A stretch of DNA of 64,000 nucleotides from Tritrichomonas musculus (lineage: Eukaryota; Parabasalia; Tritrichomonadida; Tritrichomonadidae): NCBI GenBank assembly GCA_039105265.1, contig JAPFFF010000070.1, positions 62,001 to 126,000 on the forward strand, written 5' to 3'. The translations under genes were made by a program, and so were the position numbers. How positions within the stretch are numbered: the stretch's first letter is position 1; each line of letters starts with the position of its first letter. Under the pieces are notes generated by a model, which did not search any database, had not been told where the DNA came from, and worked only from the letters and a program-made list of their open reading frames with translations. Shown one piece after another: positions 9,869-20,389 of this stretch.

Positions 9869-10139
9869 TTTATTTTTTTCATTCGGATATCATAAATAAA
9901 AAATTAATTTTTAAATTTTTAGATTTAAAAAATTAGAACAGAAATTTTACAGGGCGTAAATTTTCTTTGAAAAAATTAAATCAGAAATTTTAAAATTTAT
10001 TTTTTTAATTTAGCGTGTGAAATAATTTTTTTATACATGAAAAAAATTTATGTGTGAGGTCATGATTAATTGACTTTGAGTTTTAATGTAAAAAGTTGTG
10101 GTTTCATTTATGAGTCGTTGGCGTTGTGATTTTTGAATT

Positions 10140-10167
10140 AAGGGGGGCTAACTTGTTAGCACCCCTT
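10140..10167. repeat. 13-bp inverted repeat near the end of the hAT gene
   Basis: Arms AAGGGGGGCTAAC and GTTAGCACCCCTT, with one mismatch and a 2-bp centre, lie 18 bp beyond the transposase stop codon. It could be one terminal structure of the hAT element or a transcript 3' hairpin. I could not find the matching end beyond the other side of the gene. Confidence 0.5.
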
Positions 10168-10185
10168 AATATAACTACTAATAAA

Positions 10186-11873
10186 TTATTTGTTTTCTCC
10201 AGAATATATATTTTCCATCCTTATTGCCAATTGAGCATTAAGAAGATCATCCGACTTATTATAATCTTTTGATCCATAAAGATACTTTAAATGCGAAAAT
10301 AGTCTTTCTACAGGCAACTCGGAGCATGCCATATTTATTATTCGAATATCAATATTTGCTAAAAAATTTAAATTATTAACATTACTATTCCGATTATTTT
10401 GCCAAAATAAAAATGAGTCATTAACTTCAAAATTTGATAATTCCATATATGAATTTATTTGATCTTTAATAATATTCTCATCAAATTTGAATTTAAATTC
10501 ATTATATTGAAGTATATATTTTTGAATAATATTTAAATAATTTTTCTTTTGGTTTTGATCGACTTGATTCAAAAAATATCGGCGCCCTTCAATTGTTAAG
10601 AAAAATGCTGTTATTGCTATTTGAATTTCATATGCTGAATAAATACGATCAATAATAACATTTCCAAAACCACGGATATTAATACTACTCAAATTTGCAA
10701 TAAAAGTTTTTAATTTTATGATATTTGGATAAACCATACAAATTAGATAATTATCTTTCCCAATTTCTGAAGAAATTTGTGATATATAATTAAATAATTG
10801 AGTGAGTTCATTGAATTCATCTGATTTTAAAATATCAATTAAAAAATTATAACTTTCAATTATTTCTGAATTTTTATCTATAGTTTGTAATTGTTGATCA
10901 AAATAAAAAAGTATTTCATTTTTATGATCATTCAAAAAGTTGAGGCATTTCGAGTAACTTTCCCATCTCGTCTTTGAAAAACTGGGAACTTTTTTAGAAA
11001 AAGTTAAATCTTTGCATATTTCTAAAATTTCATTTAAATTCATATAATAATAACGAAATCTTTCCAATCCAAACAAATCTTTAATTCCTAAATTAAAAAG
11101 ATGTGAAAAACATCCAACCCATTCAAAAAACTGATTGTTTAAAAATTGAGAAGAATTTTGGTCGAATGGATTGAATGCTTTCATTAAATTCTGTGCGTGA
11201 TCGGAACAAACAGAAAGCAATTCTAACTTTGTGTTGTTTTTTATGAAATTTATAACATCTTGCGTAAGATTAACAATATTTTTACTTGAGGAATATTCAA
11301 TTTTTTCAATTTTAAAATAAAATAAACGAGTTTTTGTCTGAATGATAATTGCATAAAAATTTTTATTATTTCTTTTTACTCCGTCTATTAAAATATTGCA
11401 AAACTCATCATTGCATAATGTATTAATATTGCTTAAAAGAGAAAGGGCTACTTCACAAATTTTTTTACGTAATTCTTTCCTTTGAATTATTCTATAAAAA
11501 GGATTCGAATATTGCAAAATTTCATTGAACTTTTTGGAAGTCAAAGAATTTAAAAAAACGTTAGAAATAGAACAAAATTCGGCAATTTTTATAAAAAGAT
11601 TTTCGTTTATTTCTTTTAAATTAAAAGAAATAAACATAACGAAGAATGAGTATAGTGACAACTTCTTCTAAAATGATAATTTTTTCGTTTTAATTTGCAA
11701 AATGGGCATATACTTTCATATTCATTATTAAATCCATGTACTTTATAAATCATTCCGTACTTAGCGAATCGTCTGACTTTTTTATTATAATCTTTTTTGT
11801 CGTTTTTTGGATCTAATGCGGATAAAGCTGCCAAAATCATATGCGTGCCAGGTGGCCAAGCGAAAATATTCAT
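10186..11873 (-). pseudogene. hAT-family DNA transposase, probably frameshifted
   Basis: Cut-and-paste transposase of the hAT superfamily. The main frame (491 codons, 11661 to 10186) shows the RNase-H-like catalytic asparates in ILIDGVKR and VCSDHAQNL, the CFSHLFNL segment and a C-terminal hAT dimerisation region with the catalytic glutamate in CSELPVERLFSHLKYLYGS. The N-terminal part lies in a second frame, 11873 to 11616, which holds a zinc-finger-like CPFCK and SCHYTH pair of the sort that binds the element ends. The frames overlap at 11616-11661, so one frameshift or an unspliced junction is likely. No 8-bp target duplication was recognised. The total length, near 560 residues, is normal for the family. 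Confidence 0.75.
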
Positions 11874-12091
11874 ATTTATAAAAAATTATTTCAAAAAGTT
11901 TAAAATCTTCATTTAAAAATAAATAAAATATATATTTCATATGAAAAAATTAAATACAATTTTTTATAATAATGAATATATATAAATTTTTATTTATATC
12001 AAATAATATCATATTATAAAAATTCATAAAAAATTATTTACAAGATATTTATAAATATAAATTTTGAGTTAAATATTGATAAATGTCTTTT
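11874..12091. other. AT-rich spacer
   Basis: Very AT-rich sequence upstream of the transposase gene with no open frame of note. The hAT promoter and outer inverted repeat would be expected here, but I cannot define either. Confidence 0.4.
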
Positions 12092-12669
12092 TCCGTAAAA
12101 ATCGCAACGAAGGAGACCGTTTATGTTTGCTTGTAAGTGGTAAGGAAAGGCCACTTTTCGATTTCTTGGATAATCCTTGCAAAGGAAAGTATGGCTAGTA
12201 AAAATGATGGTAAAATTGTAATAGTATAAGGATAATTTTGGGTAATTTTTTTCACATATCTTCGAAGAATTTGCAAGTAAACGACGTATAATTATGATTT
12301 TGAACAGATATTTGTGGCTATTTAGGACGTATTTGCTATAAGCAGCAACAATAAGACTAGATTGATATGATGATGAAATTATTTCATCTGTAATCCCTAA
12401 ATAGCCACAAATATCTGTTCAAAATCATAATTATACGTCGTTTACTTGCAAATTCTTCGAAGATATGTGAAAAAAATTACCCAAAATTATCCTTATACTA
12501 TTACAATTTTACCATCATTTTTACTATTTGCATATATTAAACCATTTAAATCTTTTTATTTTTATGTTTTTATGCATTTTTGTTATTTTAAACTTGTTTT
12601 TTATAATAAAAATTGGCTCTGTTTCTATTTTTACGGAACGATAGGATTTTCGTTGCTATTTTTACGGAA
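12092..12669. mobile_element. foldback (long inverted-repeat) non-coding element
   Basis: Two arms of about 131 bp, 12196-12326 and 12396-12526, are near-perfect reverse complements around a 69-bp centre. Outside them a second inverted pair, TCCGTAAAAATCGCAACGAA near 12,091 and its complement near 12,650 (one mismatch), marks likely outer ends. A 17-bp direct repeat, TTTTTACGGAACGATAG, occurs twice at the right side. There is no coding sequence beyond a short frame lying in one arm. The structure fits a MITE or foldback DNA element moved by another transposase. The high arm identity suggests either recent origin or gene conversion. Confidence 0.7.
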
Positions 12670-13329
12670 CGATAGATTTATCTAAATATTTGATTGAAAA
12701 ATTATCAGAAATAATTTTATCTCCATTGAATTAAAATTCAATTAAAAATTGAATGTTGAACATGTCTAAACATGTCTATACTCGAGTAAAAAAATGTGAA
12801 CTAAAAAAAAAAACGTTAGAGTAAAATCTTTTTCTCGAAAAAAGTTCGAGGAATAATTTCGAGGAAGACCGTTTAATTATCCGAGTTTACCCGGGACTCC
12901 CGAAAGGCATACCTGCTGTCAAGAAATTGTTTTTTTTTTAAAAATATATTAATCTTAATTAAAATAATAATATAGTTAAACGATTTATAATGATAATAAA
13001 GCAACTTATAAAATAATTTAGCTGTTACGAAGTTGTATCTAAATGAAAAATAAATAATAAAGTCAATATTGATAGAAAATATATTATCAATTATGGCAAC
13101 ATTATCTAAGTATTTTAAATATTTATTGGTTTATTTAAATACGAGATACAATTACAAAATATTATTAGATATTTAGATAAAAAAATTGAATGGATCAAAA
13201 ACACGTTGATTTAAATCAATTCAAATCTATAACAAAAAAATTGAATGCAATACACAAAAAGTTATAATGACAGTTAATTTATAAATAAGTATAACTTTAT
13301 ATTTTTATTAGGTGAATAATATTTTATAC
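12670..13329. other. AT-rich non-coding spacer
   Basis: No supported gene. A GC-richer patch near 12,840-12,920 contains CGAGG repeats and CCCGGGACTCCCG but no recognisable RNA gene. Confidence 0.4.
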
Positions 13330-13331
13330 TA

Positions 13332-14085
13332 GAGCCCCGCGTGAAAAACTTTTTTTTGGAGAAAAAAAAACTTTTTCTGATATAAGTACACTTTTTCATA
13401 ATATAAGTTTTTTATTTCCGAATAAGTCTAAATTTCGGAAAAAAATATTTTAATCTAAATAAAATTACTTATTCAAGAAAACAAATGTTATTTTCCAAAA
13501 AATTATTTATTTAAACATGATAACGTTCTTTCATTTGAACCATAGCATTTCATCAGAGTCGTAGCATTTTTGAAAGAACGTTATATATATAGAAATTTAT
13601 AAATATCTAATTCTCTGAAAAAGTAGATACATATTAATAATATTAATCATTTTTTCGAGTAAAATGCAAAGATATAAAAATAAAGAATATTTGCAATAAT
13701 ATTCAAAATTTTTTCGTCAACTACGCGATTTGATAGACTTGCGTTAATAGAAGTTTGTTCAATTTATAATATATTGATTAAAGCTTCGAATTGTGAAAAA
13801 AACAAATTAAAAAATGAAGTTTTAGTTATTTTAACGTCTTTGATATTATCTTAACGTCTTAATTCAAAAAGTTTTGAAATTAATTTCCGAATAAGTCTGT
13901 TTTTCCGAATAAGTATTTTTTATCATAAAACAAATTTTTATTATAAAAAAGTCACTTTTTCTATAAAAAAATATTTATTCTAATATAAATGATATTTATT
14001 CGTATAAATATTTATTCATTATAACAAACTTTTTCGTAAGATAACAAACTTTTTCAATAATAAGTGGGTTGAATACGCACAGCTC
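13332..14085. mobile_element. possible TA-flanked non-coding DNA element
   Basis: The segment begins GAGCCCCGCGT and ends with the complement of GAGCTGTGCGT, an imperfect 11-bp terminal inverted repeat, with TA on each side (13330-13331 and 14086-14087). Inside it, ATAACGTTCTTTCA near 13,523 and its complement near 13,574 form a 14-bp stem with a short loop. Several variants of a TTCCGAATAAGT motif recur. The features resemble a mariner-type MITE, but the terminal match is short and could be chance. Confidence 0.3.
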
Positions 14086-14087
14086 TA

Positions 14088-15282
14088 TTTATATAAATAT
14101 TAAGGTATTATTATAAATTAAAGTAGAATAATAAATTGGCATTAACTGTTAGGTAATGAGGAAATTATTTTTAGATTTCCATTTTAATTTCATATTTTTT
14201 CTATTTTTAATTTTGATATTTCATATTGGACGTATATATATTTATAAAAACATATTTTCAAATTGTAAAAGTAAGTGCAATGCAGTAATTCAAAAATTTT
14301 TACAATAATCAATATATATATATATATATAAATTTTCTTGATATAGGAAAATAAGTTTATTTATATGATGCTATCAAAACGATAGTTTAAAAAATTCTGA
14401 AATAACTTCACCATAAATTGAATTATAATGAAAAGATAATTGAGAATAATTGATGGTAGATAATTATTGAAATATTTTTTGATATTTAAAAATATTTAAT
14501 TAAAATATAAAGAGTTCTATATTGAATTTATTTAAGGTAAAAATGCAATACGTTAAGCAACCGCTTTTATTTTCTGACACTATTTATAGTGACATGTTAA
14601 GTAAAATTATTTTCTTTTCTATTTTTTGTTTTTATTAAAGAATACATTTTTTATTAACAAATCCTTTTAATTAAAATTAATTTTTTTTTTGATTACATTG
14701 AATTTGCTGACTACATGGACGTAAATCAATTTAATATTTTATGCTTTCCAATTATATCTCATCAAAAAAAAATTTGTTATATTATTGATGGAGACAAATT
14801 GGTAAGGAGTTTTCATCACACATGCGACAGAATTTCTCTTTGTTTACAGTTTTTTACAAATAATATTATTAAAATATTACGAAAACGATAAAAAAATTAA
14901 TTTTAATGGTAATATCCCATTTTTAATAGAAATCAAATCAATATTTTATAAGAAGAAACGAATCTTTTTAAATTCATTGTATATTTATTTTTTCTATTAC
15001 TACTTTTTTTATAATTTAGTAAAATTTTTGTGATAATTATTGATATTATATTTTGAAATTTAATATAAATTACATAATCTTTCTCTTCTTTATAATAATT
15101 CGAATATAAATCTAAAACTCTTTTTTGTTCAAATATTAATTGAAAAAGTTGATAAACAAAATTTATAATTGAAAAATTTAATTATTAAAATTTTCGTTTC
15201 AAATTGAATATAAAAATATTTTATAAAGTTCAGAAATTCAAATCTGACATATACTGAAATTAAAACTTTTTCTGGGAGGGTA
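14088..15282. other. AT-rich non-coding spacer left of element B
   Basis: About 1.2 kb of AT-rich DNA with a short TA dinucleotide run near 14,316. No open frame or RNA gene is supported. It is the left flank of the outer Polinton. Confidence 0.45.
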
Positions 15283-15508
15283 GTAGTATAGTATAGGCGG
15301 TGTCTCATACTTCGCCACCGCCTACACTGCTCGCCACCAAGTTCAGGTACGCCTTCGCTTGGGCCTCGCTACCCGGCCAAATACCCTCTGAAAACCTATC
15401 GTAAGTACACACTCTCTACTTTCACTATTCCACCAATGTCATTTCCAAGGTATGGAGTAGTTTTTGAGCTTTCTAATGGTGTTTTTTGAATTCTACACCC
15501 GAAAAAAT
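15283..15508. repeat. left terminal inverted repeat of element B
   Basis: About 226 bp, matched in reverse complement by 63,360-63,491 and, for the outermost part, by 63,912-64,000. It starts AGTAGTATA, as do both ends of A. A perfect 9-bp hairpin, TAGGCGGTG/CACCGCCTA (15,295-15,324), lies 12 bp from the tip, mirroring a hairpin in A's terminal repeat. It is notably GC-richer than the interior. Confidence 0.85.
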
Positions 15509-15528
15509 ATCTATCAACTTTTTGTATT

Positions 15529-16311
15529 TCACAGTAATGTATGTATTTCATTCTTAGTGTTATCTTCAGCTAAGATACCATTTGATGTAAAGAATGTCGT
15601 ATTAATCAATATGAAATTAGTTGTTGGATTGACCATTAAATTGCTACTACTTAATGGAAATTCATTATTATTTAACCAGATCTTATTTGGTTCGCATTGA
15701 TATTCATACTTAGGAGTATTATTAACTTTGAATGATATATTGATTTTGATTTCTTCTTCACTGGTAACATTATCTTTGGTTTCATTATAATTCAAATAGA
15801 GTGTTCCATCATATGCATCAAGTTGTTTTTCGAATTGATAACGAATGCTATTACTATTCGGTACGCTGAATGTGTACTTAATTATTGTTAATTTATTCAC
15901 TAACGCATCTAACCTAGCTTTTAATGATTCGTTCTCATGTTGTAGATTTGATATCTGACTGTTCATTGTTACGATTTTAGTAACATTATCATCTACTAAC
16001 TTGGCTAGATCTTGATGAGATTTAATATAATTATTTAATTTTGTCTTCAGTTCATCATTTTCACTTTTCAATGCATAATTGGTCAAATCAACAGGTTCAG
16101 GAATCTCACTTTTCAATGCTATTTTATCTTGCTTCAATATTTTTTCCGCCAATATTAATTTGGTATCAAAATATTCTGTTCCGTTTTCGATATAAAAGCA
16201 CTGACCATTAATATCACTTTTATAATAAGTTAAGTAATAAGTTGTTCCGTCAATTTCAAAATCAAAATTTACGTCTCCATCTTCAGTGATAACACCATTA
16301 TAATCAAACAA
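15529..16311 (-). pseudogene. element B fibre-like segment left of nested element A
   Basis: A 260-codon frame with the fibre-type coiled segment NYALKSENDELKTKLNNYIK, close to YALKSENNELKTKIDTYIK in A's second fibre-like protein, followed by a beta-rich end. It ends 20 bp inside B's left terminal repeat, the same place as the corresponding gene end in A. It lies between B's terminal repeat and the inserted element A, so it belongs to B's second fibre-like gene, which A's insertion has divided. Confidence 0.75.
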
Positions 16312-16367
16312 AAAATCAAACTCTTGAACAAAGCCATCGTTATTTGAAATTGTTCCAACAAGTCGAG

Positions 16368-16619
16368 AGTAGTATACGGTAGGCCGTGTCTAATTACACA
16401 GCCTACCCTCTTCGCTACGCTCGAGACTACTCCAAGGGCTCCCGCCCCTGGACCCTATTCAAAAAGCCAGACATTCAAAAAGTTCTATCGTTCGCGTATT
16501 CAAAAAGTTCTCTATTCAAAAAGTTTCCTGTTCAAAAAGTTCTCTTCACAAAAAGTTTGTCATTAATGACTACAAAAAAATGTTTACCACGATTGAAATG
16601 TACCCGACGCTAAATCCAG
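16368..16619. repeat. left terminal inverted repeat of element A
   Basis: The 252-bp repeat begins AGTAGTATACGGTAGG. An 11-bp hairpin (16,379-16,406, one mismatch, 6-bp loop) lies near the tip. A run of TTCAAAAAGTT-type units (about six copies, 16,459-16,560) follows. The inner edge runs into the first codons of the minor structural gene, so the start codon is duplicated at the other end of the element. Confidence 0.92.
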
Positions 16620-17913
16620 CTGAAGAGCAAACACCGATTGCCATTGAATATGCCTACTTTTTAGAAGATGGAGAACAAGACCCTAGCAAACCAAACAGAT
16701 ATTACTTTAATTTCCCGCAAGAATGGTGTACATCAAATAGAGGGGAATCAATTATTGGGGTGAGAAATATTTTTATGTTAGCCAGAAGTAGAAAGATAGA
16801 ATTTACTCTTGGAGTAAGAAAATATAGACGAGACGAATATGATAAACTCAAGCATGATAATCCCTTATTTTCATATGAACAATTATGGAAGTATCTTGAA
16901 GATGACCATAAGAGTGAAGTATTTATCAGTATAAACTCGTGGTTGAATCGTGAAAATGATTTTAGTGAGGTGTGGAATGATATACAATCTGCTATTGAAG
17001 CCAAATTTGTTGAGTTTAATATTGAAGCAGATAAAATCAATAAAGACCACAATTTCAATTTAGATAACCAAGAACTAAAATTAAGCACCAAATATTCTAA
17101 TTTAATTACAGAATATCAAAATTTGCAAAAAGAAATAGAAGACCTCACAAATAAAATATTTAATGAGAAAGATGACACAGTTAAAGCTGAGCTACAAAAA
17201 GAATTAGATAAAAAGAATGATGAAGATAAAATAAATATAGCCACTAGATATAATGCTCAAAAAGAAATGGAAAAATTAGAGAAGAAATCAAATTAAATGA
17301 ATTGAAGCCCACATTCCATGAAGAAAAAACTGGCTTAAGACGAAGGGATGTTCAAACAGATGGCTTCTACAATTATGAAAATAATATGTTCTATGAAATC
17401 TTTTATTCACCAACTAATGGTGAACAAGTCAAAGATAGTAAATATAAAAACTATTATGTGGACCTATCAATTAGCTTTAGAGTTAGACCACCAGATAATA
17501 AATTGCCATATCGACGATTTGATTTTGATGATGTTTATAATATTGGTTATGAGCCATTCAATAACCATCCAGAGGATTTCATGGATTTAAGCAAACCAGT
17601 CATAGATAAAGATGGAAATATCATTAGGTATGAAGGCAAGTGGATGAGAGAGCTAAGATTCAAAAATGTATGGGATAGGCATTCTTGTGCTGTATATTCA
17701 TCAATAGCAGAACAATCAAATAAATATTATTTAGGTAATAGTCAGATATATTTCAACCCTATCAAATACTTTAAGCTGAACTCAACAGACCAAAGATTTT
17801 GGATAGAATTCTATTCAGGCCGACATAATAACATTCCAGTCATAGTGCCAAATAATGAATCATTTAAAATCGAAATGCAATTCTTGCCATACAAGAAGAT
17901 GCTTTACATTTAA
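16598..17913 (+). pseudogene. minor structural (penton-like candidate) gene of A, broken
   Basis: First gene of the element, homologous to the uninterrupted 438-codon gene of B at 61,025-62,341. Conserved features include MYPTLNPAEE at the start, YYFNFPQEWCTSNRGES, a charged coiled coil in the middle, and a beta-rich C-terminal part with DVQTDGFYNY, EIFYSPTNGE and VDLSISFRVRP. Polintons usually encode a single-jelly-roll minor capsid protein; the position and the C-terminal beta content make this a candidate, by inference only. The copy in A looks broken. It overlaps A's terminal repeat at its 5' end and is followed 11 bp later by the integrase. Confidence 0.65.
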
Positions 17914-17923
17914 ATGAATATAA

Positions 17924-19000
17924 ATGACTTACAAGACAATAGATGAGTTATTTAAGAAATTTCCGTGGAAGACACCATCTAAATTTGTCCCTCTTGCAAA
18001 ACGCTATGGATTCACAGAAGAGGCAGCATTAAATTATTTAAAGAAAGTGGTGCATGATGTTAAAGTACCAAAGGCAAAATTCATGAACATCTATTCGAAG
18101 CATTCAGGTGGATACCAAATGGACACATTCATAAATGACAAAACCAAGGATGGATTAAATTATTTGATGTTAATTAATATTAATACCAGGAAGGCTTTTT
18201 GTTATCCAATGAAGGGGAAGGGTACAAAAGAAGTAGCAAAGGCTCTTAACAAATTTTTTGAAGAAGAACCAGATGTCTATTCTATAACATCAGACCAAGA
18301 TGCAGCTTATTTGTCCAATGATGTATTGCAACTGATGAAAGCACATGATATAATATACAATACAACAGAAGACAATAACCATAATGTTCTAGGTATTATA
18401 AATAGATTCATGAGAACAATAAGAGATATGGTAGGTGAGAATAGATACATTGGAGAACAAGAGATGAGTGGTTTAATAGATTCCTACAACAATTCTCCCC
18501 ACAGGTCACTAGACTATAAAATACCAAATGAAATGACAGAAAAAGATGAAAAAGAATATGTAAAAACCAAATCACAAAACAATCCCTATGACTTCAAACC
18601 AAATGATAGAGTTAGAATTATTCAAGCTAAGGAACCATTTTCGAAGCGCAGAAATAGGGTCAGCAAGGAAGCATACATAGTTGATTCCAAGGCTGGCAAT
18701 CAGTTTATAGTTAAGTCTAAAGATGAATCAATTGACAAGCTGCCAGGATACAGACTAATAAAAACTCAAAATAAAAATATTGCCCAAACACTAAAGGGAG
18801 GCAAGAGAGGTATTGTAGAGAAGATTATATCATATGATGCAGCTAAGAATAAATATAAAATAAAATATAGCGAGGGAACAGAAGATGTAATTCCAGCTAA
18901 AAATTTACGAGAGGGAGCACCAACTAAATTATCCAATCTTGAGATGGATTACTGGTCAAAACAAAAAAATATTCCAAATAATATCAGGAAATGGATTTAA
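17924..19000 (+). CDS. Polinton integrase (retroviral-type rve fold), element A
   Basis: Integrase that would insert the element DNA. It is 358 residues long. The catalytic core begins near GGYQMDTF (Asp about residue 67), with a second acidic site in SITSDQDAAYL (about 121-130), then DNNHNVLGIINRFMRTIRD. These are the landmarks of rve/DDE integrases of Polintons. After the core come NDRVRI and a basic stretch, then a small barrel-like segment (KYKIKYSEGTEDVIPAKNLR) resembling a chromo or Tudor-type domain, plausibly for chromatin or target binding. It is very similar to the 361-aa integrase of B. It lies between the minor structural gene and the ATPase, the same order as in B. Confidence 0.85.
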   Translation: MTYKTIDELFKKFPWKTPSKFVPLAKRYGFTEEAALNYLKKVVHDVKVPKAKFMNIYSKHSGGYQMDTFINDKTKDGLNYLMLININTRKAFCYPMKGKGTKEVAKALNKFFEEEPDVYSITSDQDAAYLSNDVLQLMKAHDIIYNTTEDNNHNVLGIINRFMRTIRDMVGENRYIGEQEMSGLIDSYNNSPHRSLDYKIPNEMTEKDEKEYVKTKSQNNPYDFKPNDRVRIIQAKEPFSKRRNRVSKEAYIVDSKAGNQFIVKSKDESIDKLPGYRLIKTQNKNIAQTLKGGKRGIVEKIISYDAAKNKYKIKYSEGTEDVIPAKNLREGAPTKLSNLEMDYWSKQKNIPNNIRKWI

Positions 19001-19010
19001 CCACAAATAA

Positions 19011-19868
19011 ATGTCTAAACAAATAATGAAAGAAGTGGAAACTTTAATACAAAAGACAATGAAGAAAAACCAGAAAGAAATAGAAGCCGCGTTAATGAAA
19101 CCATTACATCCATCCTATCCATTTAGCACTAATGGTATCTATTTTCTTATAGGCAAACCAGGTGCAGGAAAGAGTTATTGGATATGGAAACACATTTTAA
19201 TCACAGAGAGATTATTTAAGCATCCATACTACCAAAAAATTATCTTCTGTTCAACAAGCGGCAAGATGGACAAAACTGCAGAAGCGATGAGTAAAAATGT
19301 AAAGACACCAATTGTATATCTTAACGAAGCAGAATTAATGGATTACCTAAAAAAGCATCTAAAGAGAAAGATAAAATATTATGCAATAGTAAAGCATGTA
19401 TTATCAAGAATGAAAGAAACAAATGAAGAAATGCAGAGACTAATAAATAAGCACTCTCTTCAAGAAATAGATGATAGAATAGTATATATAGCAAACAAGT
19501 TAGTAAAATATCAAACCTCATCATATCCATACAACACACTGATAATATTAGATGACTGCGCAGGAAGTGATTTATTAACACATAACAATACTGAATTCTT
19601 AAGACTACTGACCAAAACGAGACACTATAATATTACTTGTATTATGGCTATTCAAACAATTCGATTCGTCCACATAAACGCAAAGAGATTGGCTACAGAT
19701 TTGATATGTTATAGTGGATATTCCGAAGAAGATTTTACATCATTGCTTCAACAAACGAATAACAATCTAAATATCAAAAAGACGGTTAAAGAATATTTGC
19801 AGCATAGAGAACCTCACGATAAATTTATTTGCAATATAACAGCCAACAAATATTACTTTGAGTCATAG
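19011..19868 (+). CDS. FtsK/HerA-type genome packaging ATPase, element A
   Basis: A 285-residue P-loop ATPase of the A32/FtsK-HerA class used by Polintons and nucleocytoviruses to package DNA into capsids. Walker A is GKPGAGKS at residues 48-55 and Walker B is TLIILDD at 176-182, preceded by a hydrophobic strand. The downstream TKTRHYNITCIMAIQTIR segment fits the sensor strand. The length is typical of the family. Nearly every residue matches the ATPase of B. It starts 10 bp after the integrase stop. The ATPase makes it likely that this lineage once built particles rather than only transposing. Confidence 0.88.
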   Translation: MSKQIMKEVETLIQKTMKKNQKEIEAALMKPLHPSYPFSTNGIYFLIGKPGAGKSYWIWKHILITERLFKHPYYQKIIFCSTSGKMDKTAEAMSKNVKTPIVYLNEAELMDYLKKHLKRKIKYYAIVKHVLSRMKETNEEMQRLINKHSLQEIDDRIVYIANKLVKYQTSSYPYNTLIILDDCAGSDLLTHNNTEFLRLLTKTRHYNITCIMAIQTIRFVHINAKRLATDLICYSGYSEEDFTSLLQQTNNNLNIKKTVKEYLQHREPHDKFICNITANKYYFES

Positions 19869-20361
19869 TTTTATTGATTCTGGAAAATATATTCAATCTA
19901 CAGCACCACCAGATTCTGGTGGTGGTACTTTTGGAAGATTTATGAGAGGAGTTAAAGATGCAACAAATTGGGTTTGGAATAATAAAGCAGAGATATTAAA
20001 AACAGGAGGAGAAGCAGTTAAAGATATTGGAGCAACAATAGGGAATCCTATTTTAATGGCCGCAGGAGCAGGTGCACAGGCAGCAGGTAATGGTTTAGAG
20101 AGAATGGAAAACAGAACAAAAAAAAGTGAGTTGGAAAAATTATTAGAGGAAAGGAATGGTCGTCTATTTGGAAACAAATATGTAGCCTATTCTGATTTTC
20201 CACGTATTCATTATGGAAGGAAACCAACAGCATTATATCAGAAAAGAAATATGTTTGATGATGGAGAAGAAGCAAAAATAGAACAATTGAAGAGGAAAAT
20301 AGAGTATCAACAAAGACAGGGCTCGACAAGTAGTAAAAAGAAAAAGAAATCAAAGAAGTGA
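19858..20361 (+). CDS. small Gly/Ala-rich basic-tailed protein, element A
   Basis: About 167 codons; the exact start is uncertain. The N terminus contains IDSGKYIQS, as in the B homologue (58,512-59,042). The middle is an amphipathic Gly/Ala-rich stretch (ILMAAGAGAQAAGNGLERM), followed by FPRIHYGRKP and a Lys-rich tail. Small glycine-rich amphipathic proteins with basic tails are common minor virion proteins in Polintons and adenovirus-like lineages and may act on membranes; this is inference. It overlaps the end of the ATPase gene. A second, related protein follows immediately in A. Confidence 0.6.
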   Translation: MSHSFIDSGKYIQSTAPPDSGGGTFGRFMRGVKDATNWVWNNKAEILKTGGEAVKDIGATIGNPILMAAGAGAQAAGNGLERMENRTKKSELEKLLEERNGRLFGNKYVAYSDFPRIHYGRKPTALYQKRNMFDDGEEAKIEQLKRKIEYQQRQGSTSSKKKKKSKK

Positions 20362-20389
20362 GCCCGCAGTCAATTTTGTTTCCAATTAA

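Noticed and set aside
12446-12685. 79-codon open frame
   Set aside because: It lies in the right arm and edge of the foldback element and has Phe/Tyr/Leu-rich AT-driven composition; no gene support.
15464-15700. 78-codon plus-strand frame at element B left end
   Set aside because: It straddles the terminal repeat and is antisense to the fibre-like segment; no independent support.
17924-19000. Retrovirus or LTR retrotransposon integrase
   Set aside because: No reverse transcriptase, gag or LTR is present; the ATPase, capsid candidate and polymerase B neighbours show a Polinton.
19893-20353. Hydrophobic minus-strand frames that look like membrane proteins
   Set aside because: They are antisense to the conserved Gly/Ala-rich gene and arise from its codon composition.
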